From assembly GCF_001561915.1 (NCBI RefSeq), contig NZ_LSKU01000001.1:1655558-1719557 (forward strand): 64,000 bases of DNA, read 5' to 3'. Position numbers and translations under genes: made by a program. Below the pieces are notes generated by a model. That model made no database searches and was not told where the DNA came from. It saw only the letters and a list, made by a program, of their open reading frames with translations. Positions 17,322 through 26,649 of the stretch are shown piece after piece; the first letter of the stretch is position 1; each line of letters opens with the position of its first letter. The stretch is from Tepidibacillus decaturensis. Lineage in GTDB: Bacteria > Bacillota > Bacilli > Tepidibacillales > Tepidibacillaceae.

Positions 17322-19322
17322 TTACTTTTGAAAGACTCTAACTTGATTTTTTCCACTATTTTTAGCCTCATATAACATTTTGTCAGCCATCCGAAATAGG
17401 GATAATCGATTAACCTCTTGATCTTCTCTTTTCCATGAGGCAAGGCCACAAGAAACTGTTACCTTAGGATTTGTTTCTTGGCTAATTCGATTTAAAATGC
17501 GAAAGGCTACTTTTTTTGCAACGTTTGGATCTACATTTGGCAGATAAAGAGCAATCTCTTCCCCTCCCCATCTGACCGCAATATCTGTATCTCGAATACT
17601 AGAAATGAGAATCATTGCGACTTGTACTAGGATCTGATCTCCTATATGATGACCATAGGTATCATTAATCTTTTTGAAATCATCAATATCTAGTAAAAGG
17701 ATCGACCCTTGTTCATCTTCTTTCATCGAATGTTGAATCTTCTCATCTAAATAAGAACGGTTATATAAACCGGTCAAATAGTCAGTGATTGCCAACTGTT
17801 GCAAACGTTCATGCAGAATGGCATTTGTTAGTGCTAGACCTAAATGTTGGGCAAAAACTTGAAGCATTTTAAAATTGTCATAGGAAAAATGCAATGGATT
17901 TTGATTTGATATAGAAAGGATTCCTATAATCTCATCATTTGAAAGAATAGGTACCGACATTAACGAACGACAGCCTAATTGTTTTGCATAAGTATCTTTT
18001 ATGGTTAAATCTGTCTCTGTGTCTGAAATAATAATCGCTTCTTTATTTCTATACACAAGTCCCATATATCCGTTGTCTAAGGAAACAATCGTGCCTACGT
18101 TTTCATCAGAATTAGAGGCAATCACTTTCAAAATATCTTTTCTGTCATTCACTTCAAGAACACAAACATGTTCTGCATCAAATAATTGTCCAAGTTCAGT
18201 AAGAACAAATTGCAGGATAGAATCCTTTGTTAAACTTTGATTTAAGCGTTTTGTCAGGTCGTTAATCACTTGTAACTCTTTGACTAGATTATTCGATTGT
18301 TGATATAATCTTGCTTTTTCAAAAGCTGTCCCAATAATATCTGCTACACTAGAAATAAAACTAATCTCTTCATCCGTAAATACATTCGAGTGTTGACAAG
18401 CAATATGAATTACACCATAAATCCCTTGTTTTCCTTTTAATGGTGCAGCGATTTCTCCCTGTTGCCGGTTTTCTCTTTTTGTTCTGCGAATTAATTTTCC
18501 TTCCAAAAAGGCTTGCCCATTAATATCTTCACTATTAGGGATAAAAGTCATTTGTTTAATTGGAAGATTAGGGATCAATAATTCCTGTGTTAACCACAGT
18601 TCTAATTGTACATTAGGATAAAATCTTTGAAAATGATGAATTGCCACTGATAAAACTTCATTTACATCCATTGTGGAATACAAGGTTTGTGTCATTTCCA
18701 ATAGGGCTTCTCGTTTTTTTGCTTCTCTTTCCAACGTTTCGATTTTCTCATGTTCGGTTAGTGCCAGTTCAAAAGCGACCAACAAGCCCTGTAAGCAACC
18801 GATCGTTTGCCATTTATCATTCATCTTAGAGATAAATCCTAGAATACCAATAAACTGTTGATTAGAATCAAAAATAGGGACAGAGGTCGTTTGAGCATCA
18901 TGCAAACATTGAAGAAAATGTTCCTTCCCATTTACAAATTCAGCTTTACTAGTTTTTGCTGTTAAACCAAATGCATTTGCACCAATTGCTTCTATCCTGC
19001 AATCAAAATACTCATGATCCTTTTTTTGAAGGAATAAGGGTAGGTCTTTTTCATAGGTTAACTCGAGCACTTGACCTTGATGATTTGCCAAGGCTAAAAT
19101 ACCATGCTTCCAAACATATTCTTTGTCTTGAATATGTTTAACAAAAAGTTGGAAGACTTGTGCTAAATGATAATCATTTGTAAGGTTTAATCTGATCCCT
19201 AGAGGAATACGGGTAGCATCTAGTTGTTGTTCTGCTGCATATTGATTTGCCATGTTAATCAAGTCTTCTCGACGATTACTTTCTTTAAAATCTTCAAAAT
19301 TTTGGCCACAGCAAGATGCCAT
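17322..19322 (-). CDS. Multi-GAF sensor diguanylate cyclase (GGDEF)
   Basis: 666 residues, no membrane segment, so a cytoplasmic sensor. It appears to have a N-terminal sensory region (~1-190), followed by two GAF domains (~210-345, e.g. GVIHIACQHSNVFTDEEISF; ~355-500, e.g. MSVPILSNDEIIGILSIS), then a GGDEF domain (LTGLYNRSYLDEKIQHSM, LLLDIDDFKKINDTYGHHIG). The active-site text is RWGGEEIALYLPN: GGEEI keeps the catalytic acid, so cyclase activity making cyclic di-GMP is expected. The start MASCCGQNF is cysteine-rich. No upstream inhibitory-site RxxD just before GGEE (DTDIAVRWGG). It is the intact counterpart to the broken GGDEF gene at 798. Confidence 0.88.
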   Translation of the reverse strand: MASCCGQNFEDFKESNRREDLINMANQYAAEQQLDATRIPLGIRLNLTNDYHLAQVFQLFVKHIQDKEYVWKHGILALANHQGQVLELTYEKDLPLFLQKKDHEYFDCRIEAIGANAFGLTAKTSKAEFVNGKEHFLQCLHDAQTTSVPIFDSNQQFIGILGFISKMNDKWQTIGCLQGLLVAFELALTEHEKIETLEREAKKREALLEMTQTLYSTMDVNEVLSVAIHHFQRFYPNVQLELWLTQELLIPNLPIKQMTFIPNSEDINGQAFLEGKLIRRTKRENRQQGEIAAPLKGKQGIYGVIHIACQHSNVFTDEEISFISSVADIIGTAFEKARLYQQSNNLVKELQVINDLTKRLNQSLTKDSILQFVLTELGQLFDAEHVCVLEVNDRKDILKVIASNSDENVGTIVSLDNGYMGLVYRNKEAIIISDTETDLTIKDTYAKQLGCRSLMSVPILSNDEIIGILSISNQNPLHFSYDNFKMLQVFAQHLGLALTNAILHERLQQLAITDYLTGLYNRSYLDEKIQHSMKEDEQGSILLLDIDDFKKINDTYGHHIGDQILVQVAMILISSIRDTDIAVRWGGEEIALYLPNVDPNVAKKVAFRILNRISQETNPKVTVSCGLASWKREDQEVNRLSLFRMADKMLYEAKNSGKNQVRVFQK

Positions 19323-19355
19323 TTTACTTCCCTTCCTCTCCCTTTGATTCCTCTT

Positions 19356-19964
19356 TTACTCTACATGTGATGCGTTATTGACGTCTTCTATATGAAAAAA
19401 ATTTAATAGATGATCATACGTGATTGTAGTGATGCTAGTATTCACAATTCTTGTTTTCCCTGGTCCATACTCACCTTGACTAATTTCATGCAATAAAGAA
19501 TTGATGGCTCCTCCATGACTAACAATGACCACATTTTCACCAGCGTGCCACTTTACAATTTCTCTTACCGCACTATAGACCCTATTCTTCAATAAATGAA
19601 AGGGTTCAACATCAAAAGCCCCTGCTTCTTCAAGATTTCCTAAATGAATTCCATATTTTGCAGTGATATCTTCAATTTTGTTTCCCTCTAAAAGCCCATA
19701 GGACCTTTCTCTTAAACCAATATGTACTTGAACATCTTTCCCATAGTGATAAGCAATTGCCTTTGCTGTCTCCTTTGCCCGTTTTAAATCACTAGAATAG
19801 ACTGCATCAACTTTATAGTTTTCCTTGTAAAATCGTTGCGCAACTTTTTCAGCCTGAGATTGACCAAATCTATTTAAAGGAATATCCTTTTGACCTTGAA
19901 ATCGTTTTTCTTTATTCCATTCTGTTTCACCATGTCTGATTAAAAAAATTGTTGTCTTCATCAT
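19356..19964 (-). CDS. Histidine phosphatase family protein (phosphoglycerate-mutase-like)
   Basis: About 202 residues. The phosphohistidine motif is FLIRHGETEWNKEKRFQG; the second catalytic His lies in VVIVSHGGAINSLLHEIS. Other family text: VYSSDLKRAKETAKAIAYHY and LRERSYGLLEGNKIEDI. Members include GpmB, PhoE and CobC; there are no cobalamin genes nearby, so a broad-specificity phosphatase is most likely. I prefer the ATG at 19964 because GGAGTGGAG precedes it at suitable distance; a GTG four codons earlier lies within that site. Confidence 0.85.
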   Translation of the reverse strand: MMKTTIFLIRHGETEWNKEKRFQGQKDIPLNRFGQSQAEKVAQRFYKENYKVDAVYSSDLKRAKETAKAIAYHYGKDVQVHIGLRERSYGLLEGNKIEDITAKYGIHLGNLEEAGAFDVEPFHLLKNRVYSAVREIVKWHAGENVVIVSHGGAINSLLHEISQGEYGPGKTRIVNTSITTITYDHLLNFFHIEDVNNASHVE

Positions 19965-20090
19965 TTTATGCTCCACTCCAAAAAAATAATAGGTTCAAAA
20001 ACCTATTAACATTATATATAACAATTACACCAGTTTCTATATAAAAATAAGACTATTTTCCTATCGACAAATTGCGACTTTTTCATACAA

Positions 20091-20124
20091 AAGTCCCCTG
20101 ATTTCTACGAAAAACCAGGGGAAG
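20091..20124 (-). terminator. Intrinsic terminator of the gene ending at 20162
   Basis: Stem CCCCTG / CAGGGG with a 15-base AT-rich loop; the minus strand continues with ACTTTTG. It lies downstream of the hypothetical gene at 20162-21337. Confidence 0.6.
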
Positions 20125-20161
20125 TCACAAACATAAACTGACAATCGCTAGTTAAAAAGAC

Positions 20162-21337
20162 CTATATTGGTTGAATAGGTCTCATTTCTCCTACTTTGTC
20201 ATCCCATTGAAACTCTATTGTTCTTATTAATTTGTTTGTTGAACTCTCATATTGATCAACAACAAAATATTGTAATGTATCTTTTTCACCATTCATTGTA
20301 ATATTGACTTGGTAATAATAATACCCTTTTTGCGGATGTATGGGTTTTGTATCCCGATTAAAAATCCCCTGTGGACTCCCATACCAAATCATAGTTCCTT
20401 TTGGGTCTAAATAAACCCATTGTTCTGTTATGTTTTTTTTCTGACCTATTTCTTTTTTTAAGCTACTATTATCTGTTGAAATAGCGATATACCCTTTTCT
20501 AACTCCTGTTACTCCTTGATCATAAATAAATTTAAAATTCCCATATAACCAGTTATCTGCTTCTTTGTCCTTTCCTTTTTCACTATTTTTAACTGTTAAC
20601 TTTTCTAACTGGATAAAGATCGGTTTAAACTGATTTGCTCTATTAGTTTCTTCTGAATCAAATCCCGTTTGCACAAACGCTAGCCAGTTTGTTTTACCAG
20701 GGAAAGAAAATAGATCAATATATTTTTCTCCTTCATCAGCTAATCCAGGAAACAACCATTCTTCTTGCGATCGATTATTTGATAGCTTTATCTTAGATTT
20801 TTCTTGTTTGCTTAATTCCTGAAAAACCCAAGTTTCTTGACCGTTCTTGTATTTCATTCCATTTTTCCAATTTAATTTACGTGGAAAGACTTGGATATTA
20901 AATCCATGATCTAATACCTCTTGAGCCAATTTAATCTCCTCTGATTCAACTATTTTTTCTTGGTCTGGAATAAAAAATGAATACGTCAAATCTCCTAACC
21001 AAGTATCATATATTTGTACAAGATATCCAACCTCATCTGTGTCATTATAATGAATGAAAGCTGCATAATGACCGTCAGAACTAAACCCCAAAAAATAGGG
21101 GATCCGATTGAAATAAACGGTTTGGATAAATATGTTATTCACCATAAGTTTCTCTAACTTTGGAACCTTACCCTGCTCATATAAAGAATCAATTTCTGAT
21201 GTCGGGTTTCTTTCATCTGGTTGATTCCAATCTGTTTCCTCAGGGGGTACAGGTTCTTGTTTTGTTAGATATGTGACACTTACTATGATCATGATCAGCA
21301 AAATGATAAGTCCAATTAACCAAATTTTAGATTTCAA
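20162..21337 (-). CDS. Hypothetical membrane-anchored extracellular protein
   Basis: 391 residues with one N-terminal hydrophobic segment (IWLIGLIILLIMIIVSVTYLT) followed by a proline- and acid-rich spacer (KQEPVPPEETDWNQPDERNP). The rest is a soluble, beta-rich, aromatic-rich domain (YFLGFSSDGHYAAFIHY, WLYGNFKFIYDQGVTGVRKG). No cysteine lipobox, so it is probably an uncleaved anchor. I do not recognise the family. It is transcribed away from the S-layer-anchored YcdB-like gene; the two start codons are about 160 bases apart, which may mean a shared cell-envelope role, but this is inference. Confidence 0.7.
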   Translation of the reverse strand: MKSKIWLIGLIILLIMIIVSVTYLTKQEPVPPEETDWNQPDERNPTSEIDSLYEQGKVPKLEKLMVNNIFIQTVYFNRIPYFLGFSSDGHYAAFIHYNDTDEVGYLVQIYDTWLGDLTYSFFIPDQEKIVESEEIKLAQEVLDHGFNIQVFPRKLNWKNGMKYKNGQETWVFQELSKQEKSKIKLSNNRSQEEWLFPGLADEGEKYIDLFSFPGKTNWLAFVQTGFDSEETNRANQFKPIFIQLEKLTVKNSEKGKDKEADNWLYGNFKFIYDQGVTGVRKGYIAISTDNSSLKKEIGQKKNITEQWVYLDPKGTMIWYGSPQGIFNRDTKPIHPQKGYYYYQVNITMNGEKDTLQYFVVDQYESSTNKLIRTIEFQWDDKVGEMRPIQPI

Positions 21338-21428
21338 AAGAACACCCCCTATGAAAATAATATCTATATTTTACCATACAAGAAAGTATATCATCATTTT
21401 ATGCTTTAGGTAAAAAATTTTTATTTTT

Positions 21429-21455
21429 TGAAACCTTTTCCAAATGTAAATCGTC
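21429..21455 (+). promoter_or_regulatory. ECF-sigma-type promoter of the SLH/YcdB gene
   Basis: TGAAAC (21429-21434), a CTTTT-like stretch, 17-base spacer, CGTC (21452-21455). This resembles the cell-envelope-stress ECF promoters of Bacillus (sigma-W/X/M type: TGAAAC, 16-17 bases, CGTM). No ECF sigma gene is in this window. Confidence 0.55.
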
Positions 21456-21497
21456 TATTAGGGTGAAGGGAAAAAATACAAGGAGAGGAGTTATGGA

Positions 21498-23771
21498 ATG
21501 AAAAAAGGAACAAAAGCAATTCTATCTGTTTCACTAGCAAGTGCGTTAGTCTTTACTTCCTTCCCAGCTTTAACTTTTGCCGCAGAAGAAGTTATCCCAT
21601 CTACAATGACTCAAGCAGAAAAAATTGCTGTCACTTCAGCGAAAATTCAAAAAGACGAAGCGATTGAGCTTGCTAAAAAGTATGTAACGATCCCAGATGA
21701 TTACAAGCTTAACAGTGTTAATTTTTCTTCCAATTGGGGTTATCCCAATAGAGCAGCATGGAGCCTATATTGGAGACTAGAAGAGAATAACCAGACAAAG
21801 GCACACATATCCGTAACAATTGATGCAAACGAAGGTATACTATTATCACTAGATAGTTATCAGTACAAAGAATCTCCTTCAATGTACCCTGCGAAAGTAA
21901 GCCTAGAAGAAGCAAAGAAAATTGCGGATGAATATGTTAAAAAAATCTATCCAGATCTCTTAAATCAGGTTGAAGTCGATCCTAATTTTCTCGCCAATTA
22001 CCAACCCCCATTAAATGGACCTGTTTATTACTCTTTCCCCTATCGTCGAATGGTAAATGGGATTCCATTTAGTGACCAAAGCATTTATGTACAAGTCAAT
22101 GGGGATGGGGAAGTCACCAATTTCAATTATAACTTTACTGGAGACATTGAATTTGAGGATGCTGATCAATATCTTACAGCTGAAGAAGCAAAAGCTAAAT
22201 TTGCTGAACAATTTAACATCAATCTTTCTTTTATACTTCCATATCGACAATATAAAGGGAATGGTATAGTTTACTTAGCTTATACATCCTTAGAACCTCA
22301 ATACATCAATGCAAAAACAGGTGAAACCTTCTATTTACCAGGCCAGCCTAAAGCAGTGGATGCATCAACATTTAAGCCCATCGTAGATCAACCATTAGCT
22401 TCTGCACCTAAAGAAGGTAAAGAATTGACAGAAGAACAAATTACAAAAATCGCTGAAGATTTAATTAAAAAATTCTCAGTAGACGATCTAAAACTTCAAA
22501 GCCTCTATTATAATTCTAACTACTATCCAAGTGGTCATGCTGCATGGAATATTTCCTTCGCAAATGAAGATAAACGGTCTTATTCCAGTATGGCGATTGA
22601 TGCGATAACAGGCGAACTTCTCAGCTTCTATATGGATGATTATACTGCGACAAAAGATACAGATAAGAATAAACTCACTTATGAACAAGCTAAACAAGTA
22701 GCAATTGATGCTGTTAAAACCTTCTCACCTTCTAAAGCCCATGAGGTTTATCTACAAGATGTAGAAAATACAGAACTAATGTCACAAGAAGGTCGTGCAT
22801 ACTTTAACTTTAGACGTCTTGTTCATGGTATTCCGACTGATCGAGAAAACATCAATGTGAATGTAAACTTAAAAACTGGAAAAGTAACGAACTATGATTC
22901 CTATTGGGGAGTTGTGAATTATCCAAAAGAATTACCCAAAACCATAGATATGGAAAAAGCTAAAGAAATCATGTTAAGTAAGGTAGATTTAGAGCTTGTC
23001 TATTTTGCTCCATATCCTTCCTATACAATCTATGGAAAGCCCACCTCACAAGAACAAACGAGAAAGGCTTACCTTGTTTACCGGCCAAAGGATACAAATA
23101 TGTATAAATACAATTATGCCCCTACTTTCCTTGATGCCACAACAGGTGAATGGAGAAGTAGAGAAGATGGCTCAATTATCCAAGATAAAGTGCAACCTGT
23201 AGATATTAAAGGCCACTGGGCAGAAAAAGAGCTTCAAGTGATGGTGAATTACAAAGCATTGGATGTAAAAGACGGCAAAGTCCTTCCTGATGCCAACATC
23301 ACCCGTGGTGAATTGATTAAAATGTTTATCATGGCACAAAGTGGTGGCAACTATTATCCATATATTGACACGAGAGGCCAACAAAGCTTTAAAGATGTAG
23401 GTAAAGAATCTGCTTACTATGCTTTTGTTGAAGATGCGGTAAGACGTAACCTCATTACCATAGATAAAAACAAAGAATTTAAGCCAGATGAAGCAATAAC
23501 ACGCGAAGAATTGGCTCAATTTGTCGTAAAAGCATTAGGATATGACAAGTTAGCGCAAACAAAAGGATTGTTCGCAATCAAATTTAAAGATCAGGATCAA
23601 TTAAAATACCCTGGCCATGTTGCGATTGTGTCTGCTCTTCAGATTATGAATGGAGATGGTACCAACTTCAAACCGAACGAGAAAGTTACTCGTGCTGTTG
23701 CAGCAAAAGCTTTCTATCGTTTCCTTGAAGTTAGAAACAACTATCGAGAAAACCCACAATATTATTATTAA
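21498..23771 (+). CDS. S-layer-homology protein with YcdB/YcdC-type repeats
   Basis: 757 residues. A signal peptide (AILSVSLASALVFTSFPALTFAA) is followed by two long homologous units (~50-290 and ~310-560). Each has a PepSY-like start: DEAIELAKKYVTIPDDYKLN in the first, ITKIAEDLIKKFSVDDLKLQ in the second, and shared blocks YYSFPYRRMVNGIPF and YFNFRRLVHGIPT. The C-terminus carries three SLH motifs (DIKGHWAEKELQVMVNYKAL; SFKDVGKESAYYAFVEDAVR; the third around AIVSALQIMNGDGTNFKPNE) that anchor proteins to secondary wall polymer. YcdB-type proteins are envelope-located in Bacillus; the biochemical role is unknown. ATG follows AGGAGAGGAG. An ECF-type promoter lies upstream and a strong terminator downstream. 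Confidence 0.87.
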   Translation: MKKGTKAILSVSLASALVFTSFPALTFAAEEVIPSTMTQAEKIAVTSAKIQKDEAIELAKKYVTIPDDYKLNSVNFSSNWGYPNRAAWSLYWRLEENNQTKAHISVTIDANEGILLSLDSYQYKESPSMYPAKVSLEEAKKIADEYVKKIYPDLLNQVEVDPNFLANYQPPLNGPVYYSFPYRRMVNGIPFSDQSIYVQVNGDGEVTNFNYNFTGDIEFEDADQYLTAEEAKAKFAEQFNINLSFILPYRQYKGNGIVYLAYTSLEPQYINAKTGETFYLPGQPKAVDASTFKPIVDQPLASAPKEGKELTEEQITKIAEDLIKKFSVDDLKLQSLYYNSNYYPSGHAAWNISFANEDKRSYSSMAIDAITGELLSFYMDDYTATKDTDKNKLTYEQAKQVAIDAVKTFSPSKAHEVYLQDVENTELMSQEGRAYFNFRRLVHGIPTDRENINVNVNLKTGKVTNYDSYWGVVNYPKELPKTIDMEKAKEIMLSKVDLELVYFAPYPSYTIYGKPTSQEQTRKAYLVYRPKDTNMYKYNYAPTFLDATTGEWRSREDGSIIQDKVQPVDIKGHWAEKELQVMVNYKALDVKDGKVLPDANITRGELIKMFIMAQSGGNYYPYIDTRGQQSFKDVGKESAYYAFVEDAVRRNLITIDKNKEFKPDEAITREELAQFVVKALGYDKLAQTKGLFAIKFKDQDQLKYPGHVAIVSALQIMNGDGTNFKPNEKVTRAVAAKAFYRFLEVRNNYRENPQYYY

Positions 23772-23778
23772 AATGAGA

Positions 23779-23816
23779 AAAGCTTAGCGGAGAAAAAATC
23801 TCTGCTAAGCTTTTTT
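23779..23816. terminator. Strong bidirectional terminator
   Basis: Stem AAAGCTTAGCGGAGA / TCTCTGCTAAGCTTT with one mismatch, followed by T-runs on either strand. It serves the SLH gene and the convergent sugar permease gene. Confidence 0.88.
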
Positions 23817-23817
23817 G

Positions 23818-25020
23818 CTAGGCATTTCTTTTACGGGATGATATATCAATCCATACGGCTAATAATAAAACCAATCCTCTGACAATGAGCCTTTCTGTTG
23901 TACCTACATCTAGTAACAGCATACCGTTATTCAAGGTAGACATGACTAAAGCACCAATGATTGCACCGATGATTGTACCTTGTCCCCCTAATGTACTTGT
24001 ACCACCAATAATTGCTGCTGCAATAACATCAAGTTCCATCCCTTGCCCTGCCGATGCAGCTGCTGATCCAACTCTTGCCGTATATATAATACCACCAATG
24101 GCACCAAGAATACCTGAAGAAATAAATATCCATAATGTTCGTTGTCTAATATTAATCCCTGATAATTTGGCTGCTTCTTTATTACCACCTATTGCATATA
24201 CGTGTCTACCGAAGGTTGTTTTTGTTGTGATGAACGTATAGATACTACCAATCACCATTAAAATCAAAATTGAATAAGGAATTCCTAAATAAAGTGCCAT
24301 AATTAAAAAGATAACCGTTATTAATGATGTAATTAAACCAATCTTAAGAAGAAACAATTTTAAAGGTAAAATTTCAAACCCATAATTGATTCGTTCTTTT
24401 CTTCTCTTTATTTCATACCACAAATAACCTATAACGATTAAAACCAAAAATATAATTGTTGTATCATGTGGAAGCAAATCTTTTGGTGAATTTTCTACAA
24501 AAAGTGTTGGAATATAATCTTGGCCGATTTTGTTAAAGGTGTTGCTTGTTGCAATGGTTTCTCCTTTTGTAACCCCCAATAATAATCCATTAAAAATCAT
24601 CATTCCAGCCAAAGTGACGATAAAAGCAGGCACATCTCTATAAGCTACCCAATATCCTTGCCATAATCCTATAAGTGCACCTATAGCTAATGTAACTACA
24701 ATTGCGGGTACAACACCTAGTCCATAATTTACTTGAAGAATAGCTGCAATCGCTCCTGTAAGGCCAACAACTGCACCAATGGATAGATCAATGTGACCGG
24801 CAACAATCACTAATACTGTGCCACTTGCAAGAATTGCAATATGAGCTGTTTGCATAAATAGAGTAGATAAGTTTCTTGGGGTGAAAAATACATCATTTAT
24901 CATAGAAAAAATGAACATGATACCGATTAAAGCAATAAACATCGTATATTGTCTTATATTGTTTCTCATTGAAAACTTGATGATTTCTAATGAGGTTTGA
25001 CTTCCAGATTTTGTTGTCAT
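23818..25020 (-). CDS. xylH: Xylose-type sugar ABC transporter permease
   Basis: 400 residues from the ATG at 25020, which follows AAAGGAGG; the frame to 25056 overlaps xylG and lacks a ribosome site. About ten membrane helices typical of the BPD_transp_2 family: ILASGTVLVIVAGHIDLSIG, the EAA-like cytoplasmic loop region INIRQRTLWIFISSG, and GGTSTLGGQGTIIGAIIGAL. The length, with an extra cytoplasmic insertion between helices (YEIKRRKERINYGFEI), matches XylH/GguB/MmsB rather than the shorter RbsC. It forms the membrane channel for pentose or related sugar import with XylG and XylF. Last gene of the operon. Confidence 0.85.
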   Translation of the reverse strand: MTTKSGSQTSLEIIKFSMRNNIRQYTMFIALIGIMFIFSMINDVFFTPRNLSTLFMQTAHIAILASGTVLVIVAGHIDLSIGAVVGLTGAIAAILQVNYGLGVVPAIVVTLAIGALIGLWQGYWVAYRDVPAFIVTLAGMMIFNGLLLGVTKGETIATSNTFNKIGQDYIPTLFVENSPKDLLPHDTTIIFLVLIVIGYLWYEIKRRKERINYGFEILPLKLFLLKIGLITSLITVIFLIMALYLGIPYSILILMVIGSIYTFITTKTTFGRHVYAIGGNKEAAKLSGINIRQRTLWIFISSGILGAIGGIIYTARVGSAAASAGQGMELDVIAAAIIGGTSTLGGQGTIIGAIIGALVMSTLNNGMLLLDVGTTERLIVRGLVLLLAVWIDISSRKRNA

Positions 25021-25048
25021 TCTAAAGCCTCCTTTAAATCCCAGCAGT

Positions 25049-26575
25049 TTATTCATTTATACCACCAGTTGCATAATGCATAATTTTCTCCTGGCTTGCT
25101 TCCTTCCAGTCCAATTCAGCCGTTAATTTTCCTTCATGCATAACAAGAATTCGATCACTTATCCCTAATATTTCAGGTAACTCGGAAGAAATCATGATAA
25201 TGCTTACCCCTTGATCAACTAGATCATTCATAATATTGTAGATTTCATATTTTGCTCCCACATCTATTCCTCTGGTTGGCTCATCCAGTATTAAAATTTT
25301 TGGGGTAGCCATAAGCCATTTAGAGATCACTACCTTTTGCTGGTTTCCACCGCTTAAATTCTGAGTTTTTTGTTCAATAGAAGGAGTTTTAATTTTTAGA
25401 AGCTCTACATAATGATTTGATATTCTAATTTCTTCATTCTCATTAATTCCTCGAATATTAGAAATTTTATTTAGACTGGCTAGGGTAATATTTTCTTTTA
25501 TATCCATCATTAAAACTAATCCTGTTTTTTTTCGATCCTCTGAAAGGTAACATAATCCTTTTACAATTGATTCTCTAGGATCTTTAATCGTTTCTTTTTT
25601 ACCATCAATATAGATCTCTCCAGATTTATTAACTCCATAAGCTCCAAATAAACTCATCATTAACTCCGTTCTACCTGCTCCCATTAATCCAGCAATACCA
25701 AGAATTTCTCCTTTTCTTGCTGTAAAACTGATACGATCAATGGTTTTTTTATCTGGAAGTTCTGGATTATAAACCGTCCAATCTTTAACCTCCAAGACTA
25801 CTTCACCAGGAATGTGTTCTTTTCTTGGAAAAAGTTGGGTAAGCTCCCTGCCAACCATTCCAGTTATCATTTTATCTATTGTGAAGCTATCCTGATTAGG
25901 ATAAGTTCCAATGGTTTTTCCATCTCTCAAAATGGTAATGGTATCAGCAATCTCTTTAACTTCTTTTAGTTTATGGGAAATATAAATGCAGCTAATCCCT
26001 TGTTCTTTTAATTTTCTTATAATATTTAATAGATTTTCTGAATCATCTTCATTAAGCGCTGCGGTAGGTTCATCGAAGATCAGTATATTTACATGTTTAG
26101 ATAATGCTTTAGCTATTTCTACCAACTGTTGTTTCCCGATTCCTAAATTGATCACTTTTGTATCTGGGTTTTCAGATAGTCCGATTTCTTTTAATAACTC
26201 TTTAGTTTTAAACATCGCCTTATTCCAATTGATTACACCATGTTTTGCAAATTCATTTCCTAGATATATATTCTCAGCGATTGACATTTCCTTTATTAAT
26301 GCTAATTCCTGATAAATGATACCAATACCAGCCGCTTCGCTATCCTTAATAGTTTGGAATTTTTGTTCCTTGCCGTTCAATAATATTTTTCCTTTATAGC
26401 TTCCATAAGGATAAACACCGCTTAAAACCTTCATCAACGTTGATTTTCCAGCTCCATTTTCCCCAACCAATGCATGGATTTCCCCTTTTTTTACTTTAAA
26501 ATCCACATTGTCAAGGGCTCGTACTCCAGGAAATTCTTTTACGATATTAATCATGTCTAACACATAGTCGTTCAT
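25049..26575 (-). CDS. xylG: Xylose-type sugar ABC transporter ATPase (two nucleotide-binding domains)
   Basis: 508 residues, a fused pair of ABC domains as in XylG, RbsA and MglA. The first has GENGAGKSTLMKVLSGVYP, a degenerate signature (LGIGKQQLVEIAKAL) and ILIFDEPTAALNEDD. The second has GLMGAGRTELMMSLFGAYG in place of a standard Walker A, with LSGGNQQKVVISKWL and ILILDEPTRGIDVGAKYEIY. This asymmetry is normal for the family. It drives import together with XylH and the binding protein XylF. The upstream gene xylF ends 75 bases before it; the downstream xylH follows 29 bases after its stop. Confidence 0.88.
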   Translation of the reverse strand: MNDYVLDMINIVKEFPGVRALDNVDFKVKKGEIHALVGENGAGKSTLMKVLSGVYPYGSYKGKILLNGKEQKFQTIKDSEAAGIGIIYQELALIKEMSIAENIYLGNEFAKHGVINWNKAMFKTKELLKEIGLSENPDTKVINLGIGKQQLVEIAKALSKHVNILIFDEPTAALNEDDSENLLNIIRKLKEQGISCIYISHKLKEVKEIADTITILRDGKTIGTYPNQDSFTIDKMITGMVGRELTQLFPRKEHIPGEVVLEVKDWTVYNPELPDKKTIDRISFTARKGEILGIAGLMGAGRTELMMSLFGAYGVNKSGEIYIDGKKETIKDPRESIVKGLCYLSEDRKKTGLVLMMDIKENITLASLNKISNIRGINENEEIRISNHYVELLKIKTPSIEQKTQNLSGGNQQKVVISKWLMATPKILILDEPTRGIDVGAKYEIYNIMNDLVDQGVSIIMISSELPEILGISDRILVMHEGKLTAELDWKEASQEKIMHYATGGINE

Positions 26576-26649
26576 TTGAATCTTTCATCCTTTCTAAAAG
26601 ATAGAGGAATAACCTGTCAGCTATTCCCCAATCCACAAACATACATAAA

